Shown here: positions 26,960-35,025 of the stretch, one piece after another
Numbering within the stretch: position 1 is the first letter of the stretch
Layout of the letters: every line of letters begins with the position of its first letter
DNA from: Rahnella bruchi
GTDB taxonomy: Bacteria; Pseudomonadota; Gammaproteobacteria; Enterobacterales; Enterobacteriaceae
DNA length: 64,000 bases
Assembly: GCF_003614975.1 (NCBI RefSeq)
Contig: NZ_QZWI01000007.1
Span: forward strand, 1-64,000
Reading direction: 5' to 3'
The notes under the pieces: model-generated
What the model was told of the DNA's origin: nothing
Seen by the model: only the letters and a program-made list of their open reading frames with translations
The model's database searches: none
Made by a program: the position numbers and the translations under genes

Positions 26960-27856
26960 TCATGTCGCAGAGACACGCTGCGCTTTCAGACGTTCCTGTA
27001 AAAAATCCAGAAACACGCGGGTGACTTCGCTGCGCTGACGATGCTGCGGATAAATCGCATGCAGGCTCAGCGCGCCGGGGTGAAAATCATCCAGCACCCG
27101 CACCAGCGCGCCGTACTGCAACGCCGGACCGACGATAAATTCCGGCAGCAACACCAACCCGAGTCCGGCCACGGCGGCATCGCGCAGCACTTCGCCGTTA
27201 TTGCTCACAATCGGGCCACGCACTTCGAATAACCGGCGCTTGCCGTTGTGATCCAGCTCCCAGCCGGTCTGGCCTTCGCGGCCATAACGCAGACACTGAT
27301 GCTGCAACAGGTCTTCCGGCGTTTGCGGCGTGCCCATGCGCTCCAGATACTGCGGGCTACAGCAGATCACCCGCTTCAGTTCACCGAGACGGCGCGCCAC
27401 CAGCGAAGAATCCGCCAGATTGCCGATACGCAGTGCGATATCGAATCCTTCCCCGATCAGATCAACATACCGGTCCACCAGCTCCACCTGAAACTGAATC
27501 GCCGGATGTTGCCCGAGAAATTCGGCAATCAGCGGCGAAAGATGGCTGATACCAAATGACATCGGAATACTCAGGCGATACGAGCCCTGCAATACCTGGC
27601 GCTTTTGCGACACCGCCCGCTCTGCTTCTTCGATATCGTCGAGGATACGCTGCGCATGCCCGGCAAACAGCTGCCCGGATTCGGTGACCGAAAGTTTGCG
27701 GGTATTGCGGTTGAGCAGACGGGCGTTGAGTCCTGCTTCCAGTGCAGCCATGCGGCGGCTGACGTATTGCTTCGACAACAACAACTGTTCGGCAGCGGCA
27801 GTGAAACTTCCGGCTTTTATCACCGCGACAAAAATACGAAGATCTTCAATCTGCAT
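26960..27856 (-). CDS. LysR-family regulator divergent from pirin gene
   Basis: 298 residues from ATG 27856 (GGGGAG upstream, giving the canonical start MQIEDLRIFVAVIKAGSFTAAAEQL). A longer frame to 27928 would add 24 atypical residues. The winged helix-turn-helix occupies about 1-60, and a LysR substrate domain follows (about 85-290, with SIPMSFGISHLSPLIAEFLGQHPAIQFQVELVDRYVDLIGEGFDIALRIG, as in the CrgA/DmlR-type group). It is transcribed away from the pirin gene with about 155 bases between the starts, the usual arrangement for a LysR protein controlling its divergent neighbour. Confidence 0.9.
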   Translation of the reverse strand: MQIEDLRIFVAVIKAGSFTAAAEQLLLSKQYVSRRMAALEAGLNARLLNRNTRKLSVTESGQLFAGHAQRILDDIEEAERAVSQKRQVLQGSYRLSIPMSFGISHLSPLIAEFLGQHPAIQFQVELVDRYVDLIGEGFDIALRIGNLADSSLVARRLGELKRVICCSPQYLERMGTPQTPEDLLQHQCLRYGREGQTGWELDHNGKRRLFEVRGPIVSNNGEVLRDAAVAGLGLVLLPEFIVGPALQYGALVRVLDDFHPGALSLHAIYPQHRQRSEVTRVFLDFLQERLKAQRVSAT

Positions 27857-28011
27857 CACTTTCTCCCCTCTTCTGAATGCCACACCATTGTCAACTAAAC
27901 CGTGACAGTGATAGTCAAACCACCTCATTGTTGAGTAAATTAGTTTACGTGTATTCTCTGTTCATCGGAAGCGCAAACGCACTTCCTCCCTGACACACTG
28001 AGGAGTACACC

Positions 28012-28737
28012 ATGATCGAACAACGTCTCTCTGAACAACGCGGCTTAGGTGACCACGGCTGGTTGCATTCCCGTCACACATTCTCTTTCGCCAGTTACTG
28101 GGATCCAAAACAGGTCGGTTTCTCAGACCTGCTGGTCATCAACGATGATCAGGTCGCAGCAGGCCGCGGCTTTGGCGCACACCCACACAGCAACATGGAA
28201 ATCATTTCTTATGTGCTGGAAGGCGCACTGGCGCATAAAGACTCAATGGGTACCGGCTCAGTGATTGTCCCCGGTGATGTGCAGCTGATGAGCGCAGGCT
28301 CCGGCGTGACGCACAGTGAGTTCAACAATTCCGGCGACGAAGGCGTGCATTTCCTGCAAATCTGGATTGTACCTGCGGAAAACGGCACCAAACCGGGATA
28401 CCAGCAGGTATCCGTGGCCGAAGCCGATAAGCGCGGGAAATTCCGTCTGGTGGTTTCACCGCAAGGCACCGACGGCTCACTGACCGTTCGTCAGGACATG
28501 AAGATTTATGCCGGTTTCTTCGATGGTGCGGAGCAGGCGACAGTAGAACTTAACCCGGAGCGTTATGCCTACATCCACGTGGCCCGCGGCAGCATCAAAG
28601 TGAACGGTATTGAGTTCAGAACCGGCGACGGTGCGCGGGTTCGTCAGGAAGATAAACTGACTTTCACCGACGGGGATCAGGCAGAAGTATTGCTGTTTGA
28701 TTTGCGTCCGGTCGAAGTGAATCATCCGACCCGCTGA
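28012..28737 (+). CDS. Pirin-family bicupin (YhaK-like)
   Basis: 241 residues. The N-terminal pirin cupin has the metal-binding pattern HPHSNMEIISYVLEGALAHKDSMG (two His, one Glu), followed by GDVQLMSAGSGVTHSEFN with a further histidine. A short C-terminal cupin ends PVEVNHPTR. Bacterial pirins and YhaK are linked to quercetinase-type activity or redox/stress sensing. The start is fixed by GAGGAGTACACC before the ATG. It is divergent from a LysR gene that probably controls it and ends at a terminator. Confidence 0.9.
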   Translation: MIEQRLSEQRGLGDHGWLHSRHTFSFASYWDPKQVGFSDLLVINDDQVAAGRGFGAHPHSNMEIISYVLEGALAHKDSMGTGSVIVPGDVQLMSAGSGVTHSEFNNSGDEGVHFLQIWIVPAENGTKPGYQQVSVAEADKRGKFRLVVSPQGTDGSLTVRQDMKIYAGFFDGAEQATVELNPERYAYIHVARGSIKVNGIEFRTGDGARVRQEDKLTFTDGDQAEVLLFDLRPVEVNHPTR

Positions 28738-28750
28738 TTGCCACAGTTCC

Positions 28751-28777
28751 AGCCTCCCCTGATGGGGAGGCTTTTTT
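28751..28777 (+). terminator. Terminator of the pirin gene
   Basis: AGCCTCCCC, TGAT loop, GGGGAGGCT and a T-run: perfect 9-bp stem 13 bases after the pirin stop codon. Confidence 0.95.
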
Positions 28778-28865
28778 GTTTTTAGCTGAACGCATAAAAT
28801 CTCTATGTAAATCAATATTAACCCAGCTCTTATGCGATTGGTTTACGCTACTCATTTACGCTATA

Positions 28866-29090
28866 GTTGAATTGCTGCGGCAAAATCCGCAGCCGGGATT
28901 TGCACCCCGGATATCACAACGTCGATATATATGCTTTACGTTATATATCGAGGCCTTTGCACACCTGTTGCTTATTACTCATTCGTGTAATATGCACGCA
29001 TCAATGGTGGCTCAGAGGGGGCAGTCTTCGGACTGGCCGGCATCCGTTGTGACCGGTAGTGCAAACTCCGTCTGAGCTATCACCATAGAG
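28866..29090 (+). ncRNA. Candidate structured RNA or leader upstream of the Nlp gene
   Basis: This non-coding stretch before the Nlp gene is packed with complementary segments. CTGCGG/CCGCAG (28875-28880/28887-28892) and CCGGG/CCCGG (28893-28897/28906-28910) make two adjacent hairpins. CGATATATA/TATATATCG (28923-28931/28942-28950) is a perfect 9-bp inverted repeat that could also be an operator. CGTG/CACG (28985-28988/28996-28999) is a small hairpin. A long closing stem pairs ATGGTG-GCTCAGA (29004-29016) with TCTGAGC-TAT-CACCAT (29071-29086): 13 pairs and a 3-base bulge. Inside it is a CAGTC-TTCG-GACTG tetraloop hairpin (29022-29035). This looks like a folded RNA (5' leader, riboregulator or phage-type antisense RNA); no family was confirmed. 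Confidence 0.5.
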
Positions 29091-29141
29091 ATTTGCACCT
29101 CCCGTGGTAGCCATTTATCGCTTTGCAACGGAAACTGCGAA

Positions 29142-29447
29142 ATGACCACAAACTATCCAACCAATATATCTTTTCCTTTTCAGGACTGGCACCCTGCCGA
29201 CATTATTGCGGCACTGCGCAAAAAAGGTACCACTCTGGCCGCGGTATCCCGTGCGGCAGGTCTGGGTTCTTCCACTTTGTCTAATGCTTTGTCCCGCCCG
29301 TGGCCAAAAGGCGAATTGCTGATCGCTCAGGCAATTGGTGTTCCTCCCTCCACGATTTGGCCCAGTCGTTACTTTAATGCTGTCACAATGGAATTTGTTG
29401 AAAGGCCATTGAGACCTGCCTATAAGAAAACGTCGTCTCCTGAATAG
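29142..29447 (+). CDS. Nlp/SfsB family (Ner-like) DNA-binding regulator
   Basis: 101 residues. Residues about 15-85 closely match E. coli SfsB/Nlp and phage Mu Ner: DWHPADIIAALRKKGTTLAA, then GLGSSTLSNALSRPWPKGE and IWPSRYF are hallmark segments. The helix-turn-helix lies around LAAVSRAAGLGSSTLSNAL. Such small repressors act in phages or on cellular sugar and maltose genes. The gene stands alone with a structured leader (28866-29090) and a mosaic repeat downstream. It is not in the usual sfsB context, so it may be a paralog of phage origin. Confidence 0.85.
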   Translation: MTTNYPTNISFPFQDWHPADIIAALRKKGTTLAAVSRAAGLGSSTLSNALSRPWPKGELLIAQAIGVPPSTIWPSRYFNAVTMEFVERPLRPAYKKTSSPE

Positions 29448-29522
29448 CAGTTTATCCGGGGGCGCAGAAAATGCGCCCTTCTTTGAGGGACAGGTGGGTG
29501 ACGTTTCGCGCCTTTAATTCAA

Positions 29523-29840
29523 AATCAAAATCAAGGTCGTGGGCTCGCAGCCCGCACGATCTTAAATTCAACGGCAGACTGTTTTTCATCTTTTAAAAAG
29601 GTTGATTGGCGTGCTCAAAAATGGCACCGAATGAATGGTTCGAGACCTATGGCTCGAAACCTGAAATTCGGGGATCGCGCAGCGATGACATTTTGCGCCA
29701 CTCACTGATGCAACAGAATATGTCCGTCGGGCCTGCGACAGCGCGCAGTTAAAAGAGCCTGGGATTCTCAAGGGGGGCTGCGATAGGCGCCCCTTGAGGC
29801 CGGTGTGGGTGGCAACCCACGACCTTGATTTTGACCTTAA
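29523..29840. repeat. Mosaic palindromic repeat, copy A
   Basis: First of three related non-coding elements in the window (see 32940-33420 and 43461-43880). Shared modules: a G-T-G-G-G-C..G-C-C-C hairpin followed by CGCACGATCTTAAATTCAA (about 29553-29571), TTGGCGTGCTCAAAAATG, GACATTTTGCGCCACTCAC, then TGTCCGTCG..CCTGCGACAGCGCG. It ends in a hairpin GTGGGTGGCAACCCAC followed by GACCTTGA. It fills most of the 526-base gap between the Nlp and monooxygenase genes. Short frames inside follow the repeat and are not genes. Confidence 0.7.
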
Positions 29841-29973
29841 CCCGCATGTGGCCACCAATCCCACCTCCTATTCCATCTCCCGCAACTCCATAGCAACTAT
29901 TGTTGTTTTACATCGTTTGTCCCTGACTTTAATAATCACTGTTAACGATGTGTTGCGAACATAAGGGAAAACG

Positions 29974-30972
29974 ATGGGATACCGTTTGAGTTTGCTTGAA
30001 AAAAGTCCGCTGGATGAGCATGAAGATGCCGCAGCGGCGTTGCGGCGGACGCTGGAACTGGCCAGAAAAGCAGAAGAGTGGGGATATCACCGGTTCTGGC
30101 TGGCGGAACATCATAATACTGAAAAACTCGCGATCTCTTCTCCGGAAATCGTGATCGCCTGGATCCTTGCGCATACACATCGCCTGCGGGTCGGTTCCGG
30201 CGGCGTCATGTTGCAACATTACAGCCCGTATAAAGTGGCTGAAAACTTCAATCAGCTGGCGTCACTGGCCCCCGGTCGCGTGGATATCGGCATCGGCAAA
30301 GCGCCGGGGGGATTACCGCTTTCGACGCATGCGCTGCAATACGCGGTGGATCCCGCACGTAAGGGCGATTTTGCCGAACAATTGCGTCAGCTCGACGACT
30401 GGCTGTCCGTGCCCGTCAGAGGGAAGGACGCCGATGCACTTTCTGCAACGCCTCAGCCACCTCAGTCGGCTTCACGATTCTTGTTAGGCGCCAGCGAACA
30501 AAGCGCCCGTCTGGCCGCCAGTCTCGGCTGGAATTTCGTCTTTGCCGCGCATCTGAATGCCGACGAGCGTGATATTTCCAGCGCCCTTTCCGCTTATTCG
30601 CACGACAGTCATGGCAAACAGGCCCTTCTCGCTGTGCCGGTCATTGTGGCCGATACCACCGGGCAGGCCGCACGGCTGGTGGATAAAACGCAGCGCTACC
30701 GCGTTATCGCCAGCGACGGACAAAGCGTTAACGTCGGCAGCCATGAACAAGTTGAGGCTTATCTGCGCCAGTCAAAAGCCAAATCTCATCGTATTGAAGA
30801 ACGTCAGTCTGAAGTGATCTACGGCACCGGTGAGGATGTTCATCAGCAGCTGGATGCGTTGCAGGCACGCTACGGTGTGGAAGAATTTATCATTGATACG
30901 CCGGTATCTCAACCCAGCGCCCGCCTGCGTTCCCTCGAACTGTTAGCAACAACCAGCGTTGCGCTAGCTTAA
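29974..30972 (+). CDS. Luciferase-like flavin-dependent monooxygenase (MsnO8-type)
   Basis: 332-residue LLM-class TIM-barrel oxidoreductase that would use reduced FMN and oxygen. Family landmarks: early EWGYHRFWLAEHHNTEKLAISSPE (the W-x-x-E-H-H signature), LRVGSGGVMLQHYSPYKVAENFNQLASLAPGRVDIGIGKAPGG, and FLLGASEQSARLAASLGWNFVFAAH. AAGGGAAAACG precedes the ATG. It begins an apparent operon: the GNAT gene starts 9 bases after its stop and the second monooxygenase follows 35 bases later. Substrate unknown; see the sulfur-compound hypothesis. Confidence 0.85.
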   Translation: MGYRLSLLEKSPLDEHEDAAAALRRTLELARKAEEWGYHRFWLAEHHNTEKLAISSPEIVIAWILAHTHRLRVGSGGVMLQHYSPYKVAENFNQLASLAPGRVDIGIGKAPGGLPLSTHALQYAVDPARKGDFAEQLRQLDDWLSVPVRGKDADALSATPQPPQSASRFLLGASEQSARLAASLGWNFVFAAHLNADERDISSALSAYSHDSHGKQALLAVPVIVADTTGQAARLVDKTQRYRVIASDGQSVNVGSHEQVEAYLRQSKAKSHRIEERQSEVIYGTGEDVHQQLDALQARYGVEEFIIDTPVSQPSARLRSLELLATTSVALA

Positions 30973-30981
30973 GGACGCAAT

Positions 30982-31542
30982 ATGAGCCATGTGATCCGCC
31001 TCGCTCAGGAATCAGAAGCCGCAGCGCTGCACAGCCTTTTGCAAAAGGCTTACGAACCGCTGCTGGAACATAACATTCATTTCACTATTACCCGCGCCAG
31101 CGTTGAAGATGTGCGTGATGTTATTCGCAATGAAACCACTTACGTGCTGGAAAATGACGGCGTGCTCACCGCGACGCTGACCACCCGTTTTCTGTGGACA
31201 CCGGCGAAAAATCATCTTGCACCGTGGCCGTTTGTACACTGGTTTGCGGTGGCGGAACACGCCAAAGGTCAAGGTTTTGGTCATGAAATTATCAGCTACG
31301 TCGAAGAAACGTTTCTGCGCGACACGCTGAAATCACCGGCGGTGTATCTGGCGACGGCGGTGAAACACCCGTGGCTGACCGCTTTGTATCAGCGACGGGG
31401 TTATGAGCCGTTTCATCTGGCGACCAATCCGCTGGGTGTGGAACTGGTATATCTGCGCAAAATCCTCAATCAGCAGGCTTTCGACGCGCAGGAGCAGGCT
31501 CCGCTGGTTCGCTCTATCGCTGAATTACGCACGCTGGCTTAA
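30982..31542 (+). CDS. GNAT-family N-acetyltransferase
   Basis: 186 residues with the acetyl-CoA binding core WFAVAEHAKGQGFGHEIISYVEE (a V-x-x-x-x-x-G-x-G-x-G/A loop variant) and the later TALYQRRGYEPFHL motif typical of GNAT proteins. AAGGACGCAAT lies before the ATG. It sits between two luciferase-like monooxygenases and near an amino acid ABC importer. In Bacillus-type S-modified cysteine catabolism the same trio (acetyltransferase, FMN monooxygenase, amino acid importer) occurs, with the acetyltransferase N-acetylating the S-substituted cysteine. That role is inferred from context only. Confidence 0.8.
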   Translation: MSHVIRLAQESEAAALHSLLQKAYEPLLEHNIHFTITRASVEDVRDVIRNETTYVLENDGVLTATLTTRFLWTPAKNHLAPWPFVHWFAVAEHAKGQGFGHEIISYVEETFLRDTLKSPAVYLATAVKHPWLTALYQRRGYEPFHLATNPLGVELVYLRKILNQQAFDAQEQAPLVRSIAELRTLA

Positions 31543-31577
31543 CGGCGGCTGAATAATATAATCTTAAGGATGAAATA

Positions 31578-32921
31578 ATGAGTCAGAAAAAACAATTACG
31601 TCTGGGTGCTATTATTCAGGGCGCATCCGGAAATATGTCCGCATGGCGTCATCCGGATGCCGTGTCGGATGCCAGTATTAACATTCAGTTCTGCCAGCAA
31701 TTAGCACAGAGAGCCGAGCAGGCTAAGTTTGATTTTTTATTTGTCGCCGACGGACTTTATATTACTGAAAAATCTATCCCGCATTTTCTCAACCGTTTTG
31801 AGCCGATCACATTGCTTTCCGCTTTATCGCTGGTCACTCAAAAAATCGGGCTGGTAGCGACATTATCGACCTCTTACAGCGAGCCGTTTACCGTCGCACG
31901 CCAGTTCGCCAGCCTCGATCATCTTAGCGGTGGACGTGCGGGGTGGAACGTGGTGACCTCACCGCTGGAAGGCTCGGCGAAAAACTTTTCCCGCGATAAG
32001 CATCCGGAACATGATGAGCGTTACCGTATCGCCAGCGAATACGTCAGCGTGGTGAAAGGTCTGTGGGATTCATGGGAAAAAGACGCGTTTGTGCGCAACA
32101 AAACCACCGGCCAGTTTTTTGCGCCACAGAAGCTGCATACGCTCAACCATCACGGCAAATACTTTTCGGTGCAGGGTCCGCTGAATGTCGGCCGCTCGCC
32201 GCAGGGCCGCCCGATAGTCTTTCAGGCCGGGGCTTCAGAACAGGGCAAAGCCTTCGCCGCCGAAGCCGCTGACGCCATTTACACCCGTCAGGAAACCCCG
32301 GAACTGGCGCGAGCGTTCCGACTCGACGTTCAGCGCCAGCTGGTGGAAAACGGGCGCGACGCCGAAGACATCCGCGTCTTCCAGGGCATCAGCGTGATCA
32401 TCGGCGACTCGCCTGCCGATGCCGAGCGTAAATACCAGGAAACCGCGCAGCTGGTGACGCTGGAAAGCGCACTCGATTATCTTGGCCGCTATTTCGAACA
32501 CCATGATTTTGCGCAATACGACCCAGATGCCCTGTTCCCGGACATCGGTGATTTAGGGCAAAACAGTTTTCGCAGCACCACAGATGAAATCAAACGTAAC
32601 GCCCGCGAACATGGCCTGACACTGCGCCAGGCCGCACTGGAAGCCGCCACCCCTCGCCCGACGTTCTTCGGCACCGCAGAAAACGTCGCCGACGGTCTCG
32701 AACACTGGTTCACCTCGGGCGCGACCGACGGCTTTATCGTCCGCGGAGGAACCCCGACGGCGTTCGACGATTTCATCGACAGGGTGATCCCGATTTTGCA
32801 GGCGCGGGGATTATACCGGACGGAATATGAGGCAGGGACACTGCGGGGGAATCTGGGGCTACGGGAGCCGGAGAATCAATTCACAGCTAAGGGTGTGCAT
32901 TCCGATGCACTGACGGCCTAA
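31578..32921 (+). CDS. NtaA/SnaA/DszA-family FMN-dependent monooxygenase
   Basis: 447 residues of the NtaA/DmoA branch of luciferase-like monooxygenases, which cleave C-S or C-N bonds with reduced FMN. Signatures: [23 protein letters not shown] at the start, [39 protein letters not shown]-type region [22 protein letters not shown], and [45 protein letters not shown] precedes the ATG. Last gene of the 30-33 kb transcript. The same family (YxeK/SnaB-like) performs C-S cleavage of N-acetylated S-(2-succino)cysteine in Bacillus. The exact substrate here is unknown. Confidence 0.9.
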   Translation: MSQKKQLRLGAIIQGASGNMSAWRHPDAVSDASINIQFCQQLAQRAEQAKFDFLFVADGLYITEKSIPHFLNRFEPITLLSALSLVTQKIGLVATLSTSYSEPFTVARQFASLDHLSGGRAGWNVVTSPLEGSAKNFSRDKHPEHDERYRIASEYVSVVKGLWDSWEKDAFVRNKTTGQFFAPQKLHTLNHHGKYFSVQGPLNVGRSPQGRPIVFQAGASEQGKAFAAEAADAIYTRQETPELARAFRLDVQRQLVENGRDAEDIRVFQGISVIIGDSPADAERKYQETAQLVTLESALDYLGRYFEHHDFAQYDPDALFPDIGDLGQNSFRSTTDEIKRNAREHGLTLRQAALEAATPRPTFFGTAENVADGLEHWFTSGATDGFIVRGGTPTAFDDFIDRVIPILQARGLYRTEYEAGTLRGNLGLREPENQFTAKGVHSDALTA

Positions 32922-32939
32922 AATCAACCTATTAATGTC

Positions 32940-33420
32940 AACACCGTGGGCTCGCCGCCCACCATGGTTTGGATCAAGTTCAACACCTTGGGTTGCCACC
33001 CAAACTGGCTTGGCCAAGATTAAAACCTTGGGTTGCCACCCAAACTGGCCTTAAGAGGCGCCTGTCGCCGCGCCTCTTAAGAATCTCCGGCTCTTTTACT
33101 GCGCGCTAACGCTCGCTGGCTATGTTTCAGGTATCACTGCGACAGGCTGGAAATCTTGCCGCTGCGCGGTGCCTTCTCTCGGTCTTCGAGCCACTGGTCT
33201 CGAAGCCGCTCCGTTCAGCAAGATTTCTGAACCGCCCGCACGATCTTAAATTCAAAAAAGGAATGGATTTATCTTTAGATAAGCATATTGACATTTTGCG
33301 CCACTCACAATTGCGCCGGAACATGTCCGTCGTGCCTGCGACAGCGCGGAGTCCATAGGCCCGCGCGTTACCGGGTCTCTGGTCGGTGTGGGCCGACGCC
33401 CACGACCTTGAATTTACCCA
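32940..33420. repeat. Mosaic palindromic repeat, copy B
   Basis: Largest copy. It begins with three hairpins: GTGGGCTCGCCGCCCAC near 32946, then TTGGGTTGCCACCCAA twice (about 32988 and 33028). Next comes CTTAAGAGGCG/CGCCTCTTAAG (about 33050-33080), then a run shared almost letter for letter with copy C: ATCTCCGGCTCTTTTACTGC, CCTTCTCTCGGTCTTCGAGC, GAAGCCGCTCCGTTCAGCAA, CGCACGATCTTAAATTCAA, GACATTTTGCGCCAC. It ends GCCCGCGCGTTACCGGGTCT and GTGGGCCGACGCCCAC. Relative to copy C it carries an extra segment (about 33105-33165) and lacks the GTGCTCAAAAATG module. It fills the gap between two convergent monooxygenase genes. Confidence 0.8.
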
Positions 33421-33431
33421 GAGTATTACCG

Positions 33432-34739
33432 TTAGCCCCCCGGCAGTTTGGATGCCAATCCAAGATTGGATCTGAAATCCCCCCCTCCATACTCGGTATC
33501 AATCAGCCCGCGTTTGCGCAGCTCCGGCAGCAAACCGTTAATCAGCAAATCTTCCTGATCTGCCTGCCCCAACCCGTGCAAGGAAATCACATCCAGCACA
33601 CCGGCGCGGTAGCGTTCTTCGATGGCGTTGGCGAGTTGTTCCGGCGTACCGGCGACAAACCAGTGGCCGGTTTCCTGGGCCTGCACGATCAGTTCGCGAA
33701 GCGTCAGTCCCTGTAAGGCAAAACGCTTGAATATTTCCGCACGACCGCGACGGCGGTTTATTTGTTCGATGTCAGGCAACAGCCGCAGCGGGATGGGCTG
33801 ATCCAGCGCGGCGTCGCGCAAATCAATGTCGCCGCCCAGCATATCCGCCACTTTCAGACGCCCCTGCTGATAGTCAATTCGCTCGTGTTTTTCAAACAAC
33901 CGGCGTGCCACGTCGGAAGGACTTTCACCGATGATCGAATGGAACGAATTCATGATAAGCGGCCGGTTTTCATGGCGTCCAAAGGCATCGGCGTGATGAT
34001 GAACGCGCTCAACAAAAGCTTTCGCATCCTCCAGCGTGGGCTGCGAGGTATAGATCACTTCCGCGTATTTCGCACCAAGTTTCAGTCCCTCTTCCGACTG
34101 TCCGGCCTGAAACTGTACCGGCCGGTGTTGTGGCGGCGGCGGAACGTTCAGCGGGCCCTGAACGCGGAAAAAATCCCCGCGATGATTGATCGGATGCAGT
34201 TTGCGGGGATCGATATTCACCCCGCCGTTTTGGTTACGCACCACGGCTTCTGCCTGATTGGCATCGAATAAAGCGTTTATCACTTCGATAAATTCTGTGG
34301 CTCTGGCGTAGCGCACCTCTGGCGCGGGGAGCTGAATGTCACCGAAATTCTCTTCGCCAACCGAAGACGTTACCGCGTTCCAGCCCGCTCGTCCGCCGCT
34401 GACATGATCGAGCGTGCCGATCAACCGCGCCAGGTTATACGGGTGCTGATAGGTGGTGGACACCGTGGCAATCAGCCCGATTTGTGACGTGACCTGACTC
34501 AGCGCGGCAAGCGTAATCAACGGATCCTGACTGCCGGTCGAACCGGACAGCCCTTCCGGGTCAGCCTGCAACAAATCGGCAGTAAACAAACCGGTAATTT
34601 TTTCTCTTTCTGCAATATTAGCCAGCGAGATGGCGCGGGACATACCGGTCTGGCGGCGGGTGTCGTTCGACGCGTGGATCACACTCCCTGCCCCGACCAG
34701 GGTTTTTAAGCGTCTGCGGGATATATTCGTCAATCTCAT
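33432..34739 (-). CDS. NtaA/SnaA/DszA-family FMN-dependent monooxygenase (second copy)
   Basis: 435 residues, same family as the gene at 31578 but clearly diverged. Family segments: [99 protein letters not shown]. Start is uncertain: ATG 34739 follows AAAGGAG too closely, while TTG 34733 sits 6 bases from the same site; a GTG at 34754 is less likely. Divergent from the peptide-type binding protein gene at 35026, about 290 bases away, so they may share a control region. Likely role: FMN-dependent oxidation of a compound brought in by the neighbouring transporters. Confidence 0.88.
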   Translation of the reverse strand: MRLTNISRRRLKTLVGAGSVIHASNDTRRQTGMSRAISLANIAEREKITGLFTADLLQADPEGLSGSTGSQDPLITLAALSQVTSQIGLIATVSTTYQHPYNLARLIGTLDHVSGGRAGWNAVTSSVGEENFGDIQLPAPEVRYARATEFIEVINALFDANQAEAVVRNQNGGVNIDPRKLHPINHRGDFFRVQGPLNVPPPPQHRPVQFQAGQSEEGLKLGAKYAEVIYTSQPTLEDAKAFVERVHHHADAFGRHENRPLIMNSFHSIIGESPSDVARRLFEKHERIDYQQGRLKVADMLGGDIDLRDAALDQPIPLRLLPDIEQINRRRGRAEIFKRFALQGLTLRELIVQAQETGHWFVAGTPEQLANAIEERYRAGVLDVISLHGLGQADQEDLLINGLLPELRKRGLIDTEYGGGDFRSNLGLASKLPGG

Positions 34740-35025
34740 CTCCTTTATCTGCACATAACTGTCTGCGTTAAAAATAGAGACCCGCGCTAATTACACCACG
34801 AACAAAAAAGCATTTTATTACCCTCTATTGAGATAAGCCGGTATTTGCCGCCTTCTTTAAACCGCAGAAATTCACTAAGTCATTTATTGATGCTGGTAAG
34901 CAAATATTGTGATTTTACAACTTAGCAACCTGACATTAATAATCCCTTCAGCCGCGCGGAATAAAGCGGTGTTATTGACTGAGTTCATTCGAATAATTCA
35001 TGGCTTATTACCTGACGGGAAATGT

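Noticed and set aside
28776-29075. 99-codon plus-strand frame upstream of the Nlp gene
   Set aside because: It begins inside the pirin terminator, lacks a ribosome site and runs through the hairpin-rich region, which is better explained as structured RNA or control DNA.
33122-33358. Short open frames on both strands inside mosaic repeat copy B (and the matching frame at 43378-43632 in copy C)
   Set aside because: The similar peptides (e.g. NLRSCGRFRNLAERSGFET) come from the repeated DNA itself; they have no ribosome sites and differ in frame context between copies.
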